Below, one piece after another: positions 45,696-53,256 of a DNA stretch of 64,000 nucleotides. The position numbers and the translations under genes are program-made. The stretch is from Chryseobacterium viscerum (GTDB lineage Bacteria > Bacteroidota > Bacteroidia > Flavobacteriales > Weeksellaceae). The stretch's first letter is position 1; every line of letters starts with the position of its first letter. The notes beneath the pieces were generated by a model, which did no database searches, was not told the origin of the DNA, and worked only from the letters and a program-made list of their open reading frames with translations. Location: NCBI RefSeq assembly GCF_002899945.2, contig NZ_PPEG02000009.1, positions 177,337 through 241,336 of the forward strand, written 5' to 3'.

Positions 45696-45827
45696 TACAG
45701 GTCATTATTAAACCTGCATAAATTACATACAGGTCACATCTAAACCGATATAAAATAAATAGAGCCTATTTCTTTTCGTAGCAATTATCAATAACTATAA
45801 AATAGTTACAGGTTATTATCAAACCTG
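45696..45827. repeat. Three copies of a TACAGGT-N8-AACCTG partial palindrome
   Basis: Units at 45696-45716 (TACAGGTCATTATTAAACCTG), 45728-45747 and 45807-45827, each with CAGGT and ACCTG (or ACCG) arms about 7-8 bases apart. They lie in the gene-free stretch 45662-46004. They look like binding sites of a dimeric protein; no gene is regulated by them in an obvious way. Confidence 0.6.
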
Positions 45828-46004
45828 AAAAAGACCGTCAAATTGATCACGTAATTACGGAGTAAATTATCACTGGAATTTACATTCAATATTCTTTCGT
45901 ATAGAATTTATATAACACAAAATCCTTATTCCCGTTAGTATTATAAAATATTATTGGACAATCTTACATTCTACCAAATGGTATCTACAATAAAAATGTT
46001 ATTA

Positions 46005-46349
46005 TTAAGAATCTAAATTCAATATTTTTATAATTGATTTTTCATTTTCTTCATATAAATTATTATCTGATTTTAAAATTAATTGAATTCTTAAATGCTC
46101 ATCTTGATTTAGCTCTTTCTCAGAATTTCTTTTGGTCTTATCTTTAATTTTCACAATTGCTTTTTCTTCTGTATTTAGTTTTTTAGGAATCAATATTTGG
46201 TAATTTTCATAATTGATTTCAGTAAATTTATGCTTCATCTTAAAGAAAAATCCATTTTCTTCAGAACTGCTAATATCTTTTGTAGAAACGCTACAAGAGT
46301 ACATAAGAATTAGTAATGATAAAAGTCTAATAATTGTTGATTTTTTCAT
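46005..46349 (-). CDS. Small lipoprotein of unknown function
   Basis: 114 residues, MKKSTIIRLLSLLILMYSCS with a lipobox ending at Cys 19, then a hydrophilic domain containing KFTEINYENYQILIP and KTKRNSEKELNQDEHLRI. It is Lys/Glu-rich and without recognised domain. About 105 bases separate it from the next minus-strand ORF, which lies upstream of it. Likely real because of the intact signal and lipobox. Confidence 0.65.
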   Translation of the reverse strand: MKKSTIIRLLSLLILMYSCSVSTKDISSSEENGFFFKMKHKFTEINYENYQILIPKKLNTEEKAIVKIKDKTKRNSEKELNQDEHLRIQLILKSDNNLYEENEKSIIKILNLDS

Positions 46350-46454
46350 TGGGTGTGTTAGTTTAAATATATTACCATTGTAGAATTAGGAAGATATTTT
46401 TTAATTAATGGATTATCCACCATTCAGATAAATCGCCATTTAGAAGAACGTTTT

Positions 46455-46808
46455 TTATAGTTCTTTTTCAGCTTTTTTCAAAATATTTATAAGTTCTTTT
46501 AATTCGTCTTTGTTGAACTCGTTTGGACTTTGATTCATAAAAGTCAAAGGTACTTTTACATAATTCGTCCAGCTTTTACGTCTTTCATTGTAAACACCTC
46601 CAAATTCAATATTGCTCATTGTAAGGAACTTATATTTACTTTCTTGACTTGATTTTGTTTCATTTTCCTTCTGTTCCAAAAGTTGAAGGGACTGGATTAA
46701 TTTAGAAAGCTCAGGTTTTTCAATAGTGTATGTATTTTTTGAGACATTATCAAAGTTTTCATATTCATACATAATTCCAAGAACCGTTTCTGTAGAATCA
46801 TCAGACAT
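46455..46808 (-). CDS. Unknown protein, possibly truncated at its N-terminus
   Basis: 117 residues from ATG 46808 (MSDDSTETVLGIMYEYENFD), containing LTMSNIEFGGVYNERRKSW and ending LKELINILKKAEKEL. The same frame stays open upstream for 26 more codons (GTLIEKRTVELAKFKNLN...) to a stop at ~46888, without a start codon. This suggests that the real gene was longer and that its beginning was lost; alternatively the ATG at 46808 is the true start. No domain recognised. The next 514 bases up to the padR start contain only the relic at 47097-47150 and a promoter. Confidence 0.5.
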   Translation of the reverse strand: MSDDSTETVLGIMYEYENFDNVSKNTYTIEKPELSKLIQSLQLLEQKENETKSSQESKYKFLTMSNIEFGGVYNERRKSWTNYVKVPLTFMNQSPNEFNKDELKELINILKKAEKEL

Positions 46809-47096
46809 ATCCTTTGTAACGATTTTTTGAATATTTAAATTTTTGAATTTAGCTAATTCAACAGTTCGCTTCTCAATCAGTGTTCCTTAATTTTTAGACC
46901 ACTGTAAGTTGTTAATGGGTCTTTAATGATTGGAGGGGTTATGTTTTGTGCACATACTTAGTGTGCAAAAAACAAAAGAAACTATGGAAATGCTTTTTTT
47001 CATCTATGTGTTGTTTGTATGATTTCTTATAAGTGAAAAAATTAATATTTCTATTGAACGAAAAATTTAAGTAAAAAATACTTTTTGAATTATATT

Positions 47097-47150
47097 TTAT
47101 TTATTGATTAGCTTTCCCAATCTCTCCATCATTTCATCTTTATAAATCTT
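47097..47150 (-). pseudogene. Remnant of the C-terminus of a helix-turn-helix regulator
   Basis: Minus-strand reading gives KIYKDEMMERLGKLINK and a stop, matching the end of the intact regulator at 48385-48792 (EKDDMMDRLEKLINK). The 18 bases around the stop (47091-47108) are identical to 48379-48396. Only 17 codons remain. Confidence 0.75.
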
Positions 47151-47287
47151 TTAAGAAAGGTTGAATTGTAAATCAGTTATGCTATTTATTGATAATTATT
47201 AAACGTGTTTGAGATAATAATGCTTATTCATCCTAACAAGCTATAATCAAATCCTTTCTGGGATTATAAAATTTAATACATTATACT

Positions 47288-47318
47288 TTGTTATACTATG
47301 TATTGTGTTGTATATTTG
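47288..47318 (+). promoter_or_regulatory. Promoter of the padR-HAAS gene pair
   Basis: TTG at 47288-47290, 20-base spacer, TATATTTG at 47311-47318: a full match to the Bacteroidota promoter consensus, 4 bases before ATG 47323. The very short leader suggests a nearly leaderless transcript. PadR itself probably represses it. Confidence 0.7.
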
Positions 47319-47322
47319 CCAA

Positions 47323-47655
47323 ATGAATAAGGAATTTATTTACAAATGGCAATCACAAGTTAAAAAAGGAACTTTATCATTTATTGTTCTCCTTGTGTTA
47401 AAAGAAAATGAAATGTATGGTTATGAACTTTTAGAAAAAATAAAATCAATAACCGATATAGAAATTGCTGAAGGAACACTTTATCCATTGATGAATAGGC
47501 TGAAAACCGAAAATCTCTTAGAATCTAAATGGGTAGAACAAACAACTGGAATCCCAAGAAAATACTACTCCTTGACAACAACTGGGTTGAAAACTCTTGA
47601 AGAAATGAAAACTCAATGGAATAATTTACAAAATTTAATGTCTAAAATAATATAA
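47323..47655 (+). CDS. PadR family transcriptional regulator
   Basis: 110 residues from ATG 47323 (MNKEFIYKWQSQVKKGTLSF); the frame begins at 47305, but the promoter -7 element overlaps that start. Typical PadR winged helix: LKENEMYGYELLEKI, IAEGTLYPLMNRLK and PRKYYSLTTTGLKTLEEM. PadR proteins usually repress a neighbouring membrane-protein gene until a signal is bound; here the next gene starts 3 bases later, the standard PadR-HAAS pairing. Confidence 0.92.
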   Translation: MNKEFIYKWQSQVKKGTLSFIVLLVLKENEMYGYELLEKIKSITDIEIAEGTLYPLMNRLKTENLLESKWVEQTTGIPRKYYSLTTTGLKTLEEMKTQWNNLQNLMSKII

Positions 47656-47657
47656 AA

Positions 47658-48269
47658 ATGGAATTTAAAAAAATACAATTTAAAAATCCTGATGCTCAAA
47701 AAAATTATAATAATTATTTGAAGCAAATTCAGTCGGCAACCAAAAAATTAAATAAAGAAGACCAATACGATGTTATAATGGAAATAAATAGTCATATCTA
47801 TGAAAGTATGTCTAAAATTAATAATGATAGCAATGAAACTAAAAACTTGACAATAACACTTAACAAAATTGGAATTCCAAAAGAAGTTTTAAAACCCTTA
47901 GTAGCAGAGAAAAAATTAAGTCAGGCAACAAAAACCTTTAATCCTATACATATATTTCAAGCATTAGTTTTAAACTTTTCTTATGGTATTATATATCTTA
48001 TATTTTTTATTTTATACTTATTCCTTTTTTCATTTATTGTTATGGTGCCCGTCAAGCTTTTATATCCCAATAATGTAGGTTTTTATTATAAAGAGGGAGA
48101 AATATTTCAATATGGTGGTTTTGTTACAAATGAATATTTAAAGAAATATGAAGTTCTTGGGTATTGGTTTATCCCAGTTACAATTCTTCTTGGACTCATA
48201 TTCTATTTTTTTATTACATTTTTATTGAAAATAAAACAATCAATGGGAAAGAATAAGAACATAGCGTAG
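47658..48269 (+). CDS. HAAS-like membrane protein paired with PadR
   Basis: 203 residues. The soluble N-terminal half (NYLKQIQSATKKLNKEDQYD, then NKIGIPKEVLKPLV) is the HAAS-type helical domain that accompanies PadR genes. Two hydrophobic regions follow near residues 110-135 and 170-190 (PVTILLGLIFYFFITFLL). It ends KQSMGKNKNIA. Such pairs act in envelope-stress or transport regulation in Firmicutes; the role here is unknown. A hairpin follows at 48317. Confidence 0.78.
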   Translation: MEFKKIQFKNPDAQKNYNNYLKQIQSATKKLNKEDQYDVIMEINSHIYESMSKINNDSNETKNLTITLNKIGIPKEVLKPLVAEKKLSQATKTFNPIHIFQALVLNFSYGIIYLIFFILYLFLFSFIVMVPVKLLYPNNVGFYYKEGEIFQYGGFVTNEYLKKYEVLGYWFIPVTILLGLIFYFFITFLLKIKQSMGKNKNIA

Positions 48270-48315
48270 AACAAGATACAAAGTCAATTCTGGTTCGTAA
48301 AATTTCTTTCGAAAT

Positions 48316-48345
48316 AAAGGCTCAACTTTTAGTTGAGCCTTACTT
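48316..48345. terminator. Hairpin after the padR-HAAS pair
   Basis: Inverted repeat AAGGCTCAACT / AGTTGAGCCTT with a 3-base loop; the following T-tract is weak (TACTTATT). It lies between the convergent HAAS and regulator genes. Confidence 0.6.
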
Positions 48346-48384
48346 ATTAAAATGAAAAAGTAATTATCCCGAATTACTTATATT

Positions 48385-48792
48385 TTATTTATTGATAAGC
48401 TTTTCAAGCCTATCCATCATATCATCCTTCTCCTTCAGCATACGTTCGTATAACACAATCTTTTCTTCGTGCAATGAAACTAATTTTTCAATCGGATGAA
48501 AATTTATAGTTCCGTAATTGAAAGAATTGCTAAAAGCGTGTTCTCCAAAAGTGTTAGAAATAATATTTATAGCCTGCTCTTCATCAAAGTTTTGAATAGC
48601 TTCAACCGGAATTTTCAATACTTCAGAAATCTTTTTTAACAAAGGATCTTCGATTATTTCCTTCTGTTCAAGCAAAGAAATTTTCTTTTGATTCCAATCA
48701 TCGCCCAAGTCAAGAGCTAAAGCTTCCTGCTTAATGCCTAGCATCTCTCTAAAGCGTTTTACATTTCTTCCCTGATGTATTTTCTGTTCCAT
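48385..48792 (-). CDS. XRE-type helix-turn-helix regulator
   Basis: 135 residues from ATG 48792 (MEQKIHQGRNVKRFREMLGI); the longer frame to 48804 adds only MITA. The N-terminal domain (residues ~8-65, IKQEALALDLGDDWNQKKIS) is a Cro/C1-type helix-turn-helix; the C-terminal end (HEEKIVLYERMLKEKDDMMD) is a coiled coil for dimerisation. It is divergent from the operon starting at 48970 and could control it. A 17-codon relic of a paralogue lies at 47097. Confidence 0.85.
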   Translation of the reverse strand: MEQKIHQGRNVKRFREMLGIKQEALALDLGDDWNQKKISLLEQKEIIEDPLLKKISEVLKIPVEAIQNFDEEQAINIISNTFGEHAFSNSFNYGTINFHPIEKLVSLHEEKIVLYERMLKEKDDMMDRLEKLINK

Positions 48793-48969
48793 AGCGGTTA
48801 TCAAATTTTAAAGGCTTAAAGATAAAGCCATTTCTGTTAAATCGTCTGAATTGTAAAGTTAAAAAATTATCCTGTAAAATATCCTTTTACATAGGTATAA
48901 TATACGTTTATGGTATTGATTATCCTGCTTTGATATTAGTTACTTCGCTTAGAATAAACTTTAAGTATT

Positions 48970-49524
48970 ATGAAAAAGAAGAAAATAGATTTTGAATCTG
49001 AATTTTGGGATGGTCATACAAAGCATTCTTGTTTGACACTGATAGATGCATTTTTTAAGATGGACTTTCTTTCTGCTGTAAGAGAAAGATTAAATGATGT
49101 GATGAACTACTCGACAAAATGCGAAGTTTTGACGAAAGAAGACCCGTCGCTAATATTCCATTACTACCTCTGTATGCGCTCATTCATAAGGGCAAGCTAT
49201 GTTTTACAATTTAAAGCAGAAAAATGGAAAGTGAAACGTCCTCCAAAGTTTCCATCCAGATTACTGCAAGGTTCTCTTTCCGATGAAGAATATCGAAATC
49301 CATTTCTTGTTTTTGAAAAAGCTTTCAAAGAGTTTACTCTTAATGAATTTGAGTATTTCAATACAGAGATTGTTTATTTCTCTCTTGGCTCTTATTCAGA
49401 TGAGTTGGAAGCAAATATCGTTACTCTTTTTATCCATCTTAATAAAATGCTTGATTCAGCGCAGATCATTCGTGAAAGAGGCCTAAAGAAAATAAAGGAT
49501 AAAAAACCCACATCCGCAGAATAA
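48970..49524 (+). CDS. Unknown helical protein, first of a three-gene operon
   Basis: 184 residues, no signal or membrane segment, predicted mostly helical (LTLIDAFFKMDFLSAVRERL, PSLIFHYYLCMRSFIRAS, ANIVTLFIHLNKMLDSAQII). Not recognised. It is transcribed away from the helix-turn-helix gene, 177 bases apart, and followed by two more unknown genes in the same direction. This layout, a regulator divergent from uncharacterised cytoplasmic genes at the end of an element, is common for accessory defence or stabilisation modules, but nothing in the sequence proves it. Confidence 0.65.
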   Translation: MKKKKIDFESEFWDGHTKHSCLTLIDAFFKMDFLSAVRERLNDVMNYSTKCEVLTKEDPSLIFHYYLCMRSFIRASYVLQFKAEKWKVKRPPKFPSRLLQGSLSDEEYRNPFLVFEKAFKEFTLNEFEYFNTEIVYFSLGSYSDELEANIVTLFIHLNKMLDSAQIIRERGLKKIKDKKPTSAE

Positions 49525-49589
49525 TATATCTTCTAAAGGAATTGAATACCAAATGATCTCTGACCAACTTTAATTCTTTAAAATTTAAT

Positions 49590-50234
49590 ATGAGAAATAA
49601 AGAAACAAGGAAAGAAAGAATCATCAACTCAATAGAGATGGTGGAAACGAGCTTTAAATTATTGTCGGACAAAAGGCAGATAGATGAACTGAATAAAGGA
49701 ATCTTTCAGCTATTAGGTAAATTAGGAAATTCGGAAGTCACTGAACTTTTTGACCGCTATCCCAGACTGATACAAAAGTACAGTAGCAGAGAATTGTTTT
49801 CGGGAAACATAGAAATTCCTAACATTGATTCAGCCAATCTAAAGATTGCCGGACTACTCACATACCTGCAATTTCTGATTTCAAGCATTCCCGACTTTAT
49901 AGACCAATCAGGGCGTATTATTCCTGCGGATGAAATTAAAAATGATAAATCCTATCAAGCTGAACATTATATAATTAATTCAATCCCTTTAGATGACTAT
50001 ATAGAGGATCTTTTCCTTACTGTCGTTTCTGCGACGGGAGAAGAATATTACAGAAAATTTATCGAAAAAACAGGTAATCCCGACTTTACAATTGATGAGA
50101 TCCAGAAACTTGAAAACGATACCGAATTGCAGGAGCATATCGATTTAATGATTTGGTTTGCATTGGTTCGAATACTCTTAGAATCCCTGTACTTCTACTT
50201 CAATCCCGAAAATCACAATACCAAAAACCCATAA
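49590..50234 (+). CDS. Unknown helical protein, second gene of the three-gene operon
   Basis: 214 residues, acidic, helical throughout (IINSIEMVETSFKLLSDKRQ, LTYLQFLISSIPDFIDQSG, LMIWFALVRILLESLYFYFN). No signal peptide; the last helix is hydrophobic but not clearly transmembrane. No family recognised. It lies 65 bases after the first gene and 2 bases before the third. Confidence 0.65.
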   Translation: MRNKETRKERIINSIEMVETSFKLLSDKRQIDELNKGIFQLLGKLGNSEVTELFDRYPRLIQKYSSRELFSGNIEIPNIDSANLKIAGLLTYLQFLISSIPDFIDQSGRIIPADEIKNDKSYQAEHYIINSIPLDDYIEDLFLTVVSATGEEYYRKFIEKTGNPDFTIDEIQKLENDTELQEHIDLMIWFALVRILLESLYFYFNPENHNTKNP

Positions 50235-50236
50235 CT

Positions 50237-51868
50237 ATGAAAACTTCAGAACAACTTTCATTCTCAAAACTCGAAAACGAATTTTTAGAAGATTCTATCA
50301 AACAGCTTAACCAAGATTACATTGTCATTCAGATCTTTTATAATAAAAGTATACATTCTGAGGATTCCCATTTAATTATACATTTAGAACACAAGACGGA
50401 TATTGATAAGCTAAAACAAAAACTCTGGATTAGAAATGCCTATGCTGAGCATAGAGTACACATCCATCTATTTTACAATACTCAACTCCATCAAAAATTT
50501 GATTCAGGACATCCCTTTGTCAAATTTTACTGCAAACCATCTGCCTTGATCTATCAAAATGAAAAATACCGAAATCACCTTTTAATTAACGGAAATTGGA
50601 AAAAGTTCAATAAAAAGTTCAAAAATTACAAGGAAAGATTTTACCACGATCACAATTTATTACTGTCTCAAACCCTTGAATTCATTAAGGATGAATCGTT
50701 TGTAAGTGTTTTCCTCAGCTATGAAAAGGTGATCAGGTATGACTTGGAATATCTGGAAAACCTATATACAGGATCTTCCTCTGATTCAAAAAATTTGCAC
50801 GAGCGTATTTATCATTTAATACGCTATGCTCCCGAGATTCAAAAATATTTTGTGAAAAAAAATGGAAAGGAGTATTATCTGATCAGTTTATTTGACAAAG
50901 CAAGAAATTCTGCTCGTGAGGATGAACCTATGTATGACAACGAATTCTTTGAAGCCATCGGTATTGCAGAAGAAAGTCTTTTCAGTATGATAGAAATACG
51001 CTTAGACCAATTAAAAAAACAGATCAAGAAATCACCTCGTGACATTGCGATACCTTATGAAATACCTGATGTTTTGGCGGATCACAAAGATAAAATTGTT
51101 GATAAAGCTGTCAAAATCATTATAAAGTTGGAGAATACAGAAGAGATCTATCTGTTTCATAAAGCCATCTATGGAAACAATATTACCTATTATCTGCTTA
51201 TAATTGCTCAAAACGTGAGCAATGAGAAACTTAGAGAGAAACAATATTATCTTAAAAGTAAAACTGGGAAACAATACGATTTTGTGCTTATCAGCCACGA
51301 CCGCAATTGGATTCAGCAACACCTGTACAAGTATCAGAATTTCTTTGTGAACATTATACAGGGTAAAAACAGGATTTATGCTTCAAATCCTTATCATCCC
51401 AAGCCTCATTGGGAGTTTCCCCATCATCCGCATCAAGACTTGGATGATTATTACAAATCAGAAAAAGGTAATGCCTTACAGTTTTTGAGTATGGTTGGGA
51501 ATGAAAACGAAAACCATCAGGGAATACCATATATTTTCGCTTTATTCTTCCTTTCCTTTTGCAGAACCTACATTTTTGTGAAGCTTTGCTATATGCCCAA
51601 TTATCTGTCCTTTCAATCATTGTGGAAACTATGTTTATATGGCAATCCGGATCTGATACATTATCAACATTTATATGATGGATTCCTGCAAAAACTTATT
51701 CCCACTTTGGAATACCATAAGATTCTGCGTCATAAGTATACTTGTCTTGATAAGGAAGTAATAGATCAAATGAAAGTTCTTGTGGAAAAGCTGATGAATG
51801 AACTTGATGAATTGGTCATAGAAGAGGGCTTAATTGACAAAACAGAAAAGGATGCAACAATTGAATGA
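50237..51868 (+). CDS. Large unknown protein, third gene of the three-gene operon
   Basis: 543 residues from ATG 50237 (MKTSEQLSFSKLENEFLEDS); the frame extends upstream to 50153, but that part overlaps the previous gene. The N-terminal ~120 residues look alpha/beta (DYIVIQIFYNKSIHSED, HRVHIHLFYNTQL), the middle is helical, and the C-terminal region is aromatic-rich with many His (YHPKPHWEFPHHPHQDLDDY near 405-425). No catalytic motif I can defend. A nucleic-acid-related or abortive-infection role is only a guess from its setting. It overlaps a small broken ORF at its 3' end. Confidence 0.65.
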   Translation: MKTSEQLSFSKLENEFLEDSIKQLNQDYIVIQIFYNKSIHSEDSHLIIHLEHKTDIDKLKQKLWIRNAYAEHRVHIHLFYNTQLHQKFDSGHPFVKFYCKPSALIYQNEKYRNHLLINGNWKKFNKKFKNYKERFYHDHNLLLSQTLEFIKDESFVSVFLSYEKVIRYDLEYLENLYTGSSSDSKNLHERIYHLIRYAPEIQKYFVKKNGKEYYLISLFDKARNSAREDEPMYDNEFFEAIGIAEESLFSMIEIRLDQLKKQIKKSPRDIAIPYEIPDVLADHKDKIVDKAVKIIIKLENTEEIYLFHKAIYGNNITYYLLIIAQNVSNEKLREKQYYLKSKTGKQYDFVLISHDRNWIQQHLYKYQNFFVNIIQGKNRIYASNPYHPKPHWEFPHHPHQDLDDYYKSEKGNALQFLSMVGNENENHQGIPYIFALFFLSFCRTYIFVKLCYMPNYLSFQSLWKLCLYGNPDLIHYQHLYDGFLQKLIPTLEYHKILRHKYTCLDKEVIDQMKVLVEKLMNELDELVIEEGLIDKTEKDATIE

Positions 51869-52082
51869 ACCTCTAAGCAAAGCTATCATTCGGTTTATAG
51901 AAGACCACCCACCAAAAACTATGAAAAGAAATCTTTTTTCATTATTTGTAGACTATATTTATACTTTAAAGGGATGAACTCCAAATGATCTGGATAACAT
52001 TCTGTTTGATTTTAAAGAACTTTTTATTCTTCTGGACAAAATAGAGGATGAAATTGAAAACCAAGGTGAAGATAAAGATTAG
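51852..52082 (+). pseudogene. Small ORF interrupted by an in-frame TGA
   Basis: The frame begins ATG 51852 (MQQLNEPLSKAIIRFIEDHP), reaches TGA at 51975-51977 after 41 codons, and continues without further stops (TPNDLDNILFDFKELFILLD, then KIEDEIENQGEDKD) to TAG at 52080-52082. Both halves look coding: helical and acidic, without gaps. It overlaps the preceding gene by 17 bases, as a fourth operon member would. A recent nonsense mutation is the simplest reading; readthrough or sequencing error are alternatives. Confidence 0.6.
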
Positions 52083-52092
52083 CACCTAAGTT

Positions 52093-52129
52093 AAAAACCC
52101 TTATAAACAGAATGTTTATAAGGGTTTTT
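52093..52129 (+). terminator. Terminator of the right-arm operon
   Basis: Inverted repeat AAAAACCCTTATAAA / TTTATAAGGGTTTTT with a 7-base loop, 11 bases after the TAG at 52082. Confidence 0.88.
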
Positions 52130-52219
52130 GTAGAAATAGATTGTTTGTTATTTTAATTCAATTTCAATCGACTTTCAATATTAAATGATTTATCTAAACA
52201 AGGTATGAAAGTCAATCAA

Positions 52220-52263
52220 GAAATAAAAATAAAAACACCCAGTTTTATTTTAAAACTGGGTGT
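52220..52263 (-). terminator. Element-encoded replacement terminator for ssrA
   Basis: Inverted repeat ACACCCAGTTTTA / TAAAACTGGGTGT (52235-52247 and 52251-52263); on the minus strand it is followed by a U-rich tract. It lies about 47 bases beyond the ssrA 3' end, inside the element, so ssrA keeps a terminator after integration. Confidence 0.78.
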
Positions 52264-52309
52264 GATTTTGGGAGTAATCCTTGTAAAGTATTGATTTACA
52301 AGTGTATTT

Positions 52310-52327
52310 GTGGAGTTGGAGGGATTC
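52310..52327. repeat. Right attachment-site core (attR), within the ssrA 3' end
   Basis: Same 18 bases as 12767-12784. Here the repeat continues into the intact T-arm of ssrA (GAACCCTCGTCC on the plus strand), which marks the chromosomal side. Confidence 0.88.
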
Positions 52328-52705
52328 GAACCCTCGTCCAAACAAGCAATACATAAGCTTTCTACATGCTTATTCTACTATTGATTTTCGACTGGAGGCA
52401 GAGAGCAGACACCCAACTTCCAGCTTATCTTCTAAGTTTTCGTGTTTTAGCCGAAGTTTCTAAAACCTTATTTCCGCATTCCTATATCCCAGAATCAAAC
52501 GCCGCAGAACAGAGCATTTGTGGAATATCTTGCTTCCTTACTATCTTCGGGAAAACGCTTGATCTACTATACTTCGATATTAAGCTGCAAGAGCGAACTC
52601 TTCGTTGCCAGTTAAAATTTTGTAGCAAGGGATTATAGAGATCGCGCTACGGTTCTCTGCATGCTTACTTACCCATTGGTCTTGCTGTCGAAACCAGTCA
52701 ACCCC
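52311..52705 (-). ncRNA. ssrA: Transfer-messenger RNA
   Basis: Rescues stalled ribosomes by trans-translation. The 5' end reads GGGGTTGACTGGTTTCGAC and pairs with the 3' end CAACTCC plus A, forming the acceptor stem. The T-arm GAGGGTTCGAATCCCTC lies just before the 3' end. The tag frame, on the minus strand from about 52603, reads (A)GNEEFALAA then TAA. About 395 nt, CCA not encoded. A TATCTTTG -7 element lies upstream. Its 3' end is the integration site of the element. Confidence 0.95.
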
Positions 52706-52721
52706 ATGAATAAAGTGAATG

Positions 52722-52729
52722 CAAAGATA
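52722..52729 (-). promoter_or_regulatory. Putative -7 element of ssrA
   Basis: TATCTTTG on the minus strand, 17 bases upstream of the tmRNA 5' end. The -33 TTG is not clear. Confidence 0.55.
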
Positions 52730-52922
52730 ATGCTTTTAGTTTACATTTCATTAATATGGTTGGATTTTAATGAAAATTGGGTGTAGAGTATATGGATTAA
52801 TGATCTTGTGATGATTATATTTGATCATTGTGGATAAAAATAATATTCCGTGTTAATAGTCTTCAATACTGGATTTTTAAGCAAATTTTGAATGAGGAAG
52901 TGATTGTTTGTTGTAATATATT

Positions 52923-52952
52923 TTGTACTTTAAGAAAAAAAGTCTAGCTTTG
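52923..52952 (+). promoter_or_regulatory. Promoter of rpsU
   Basis: TTG at 52923-52925, 19-base spacer, TAGCTTTG at 52945-52952, 23 bases before the rpsU start. Full match to the Bacteroidota consensus. Confidence 0.75.
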
Positions 52953-52975
52953 CAATCCAAAATGAGATGTAAAAT

Positions 52976-53173
52976 ATGTTAATAATTCCAGTAAAAGATG
53001 GTGAATCCATCGACAGAGCTTTAAAAAAATACAAGAGAAAATTTGATAAAACAGGTACAGTTCGTCAATTAAGATCTAGACAAGCGTTTATCAAGCCTTC
53101 TGTAACTTTGAGACAATCTAAGTTAAAAGCTGCTTACAAACAAAGAGCACTTAGCAAGGAAGAGCAGGCTTAA
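52976..53173 (+). CDS. rpsU: 30S ribosomal protein bS21
   Basis: 65 residues, MLIIPVKDGESIDRALKKYK then a basic stretch KRKFDKTGTVRQLRSRQAF. Small-subunit protein near the anti-Shine-Dalgarno region; in Bacteroidota it helps explain weak use of Shine-Dalgarno sites. Full length, own promoter, 83 bases before the xerC-like gene. Confidence 0.96.
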   Translation: MLIIPVKDGESIDRALKKYKRKFDKTGTVRQLRSRQAFIKPSVTLRQSKLKAAYKQRALSKEEQA

Positions 53174-53256
53174 GAATTTTTTTCTTAAACACATATTAAA
53201 TTCACTTCTTAAATATTATATTTGAGGAGTGAATTTTTTATTTTATGCCCTAGCTC

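Larger units (their letters stand above)
12767..52327 (+). mobile_element. Integrative mobilizable element inserted in the 3' end of ssrA (about 39.5 kb)
   Basis: Bounded by two identical 18-bp direct repeats (12767-12784 and 52310-52327) that contain the last 17 bases of ssrA. A tyrosine integrase starts about 140 bases inside the left end. The left arm holds int, rep with iterons, Toprim primase, candidate oriT, mobC and relaxase; no type IV secretion or coupling-protein genes are visible, so it is mobilizable rather than self-transmissible. The cargo is a large secreted toxin-immunity block plus a right arm of regulators and unknown genes. The base composition looks more A+T-rich than the flanks. 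Several decayed gene fragments suggest it was built up in steps. Confidence 0.88.

Noticed and set aside
45662..45827. Possible CRISPR array
   Set aside because: Only three dyad-like units, unequal spacing (32 and 79 bases), no cas genes and no constant repeat length.
52366..52638. 90-residue plus-strand frame
   Set aside because: It lies inside the tmRNA gene on the opposite strand and has no coding character.
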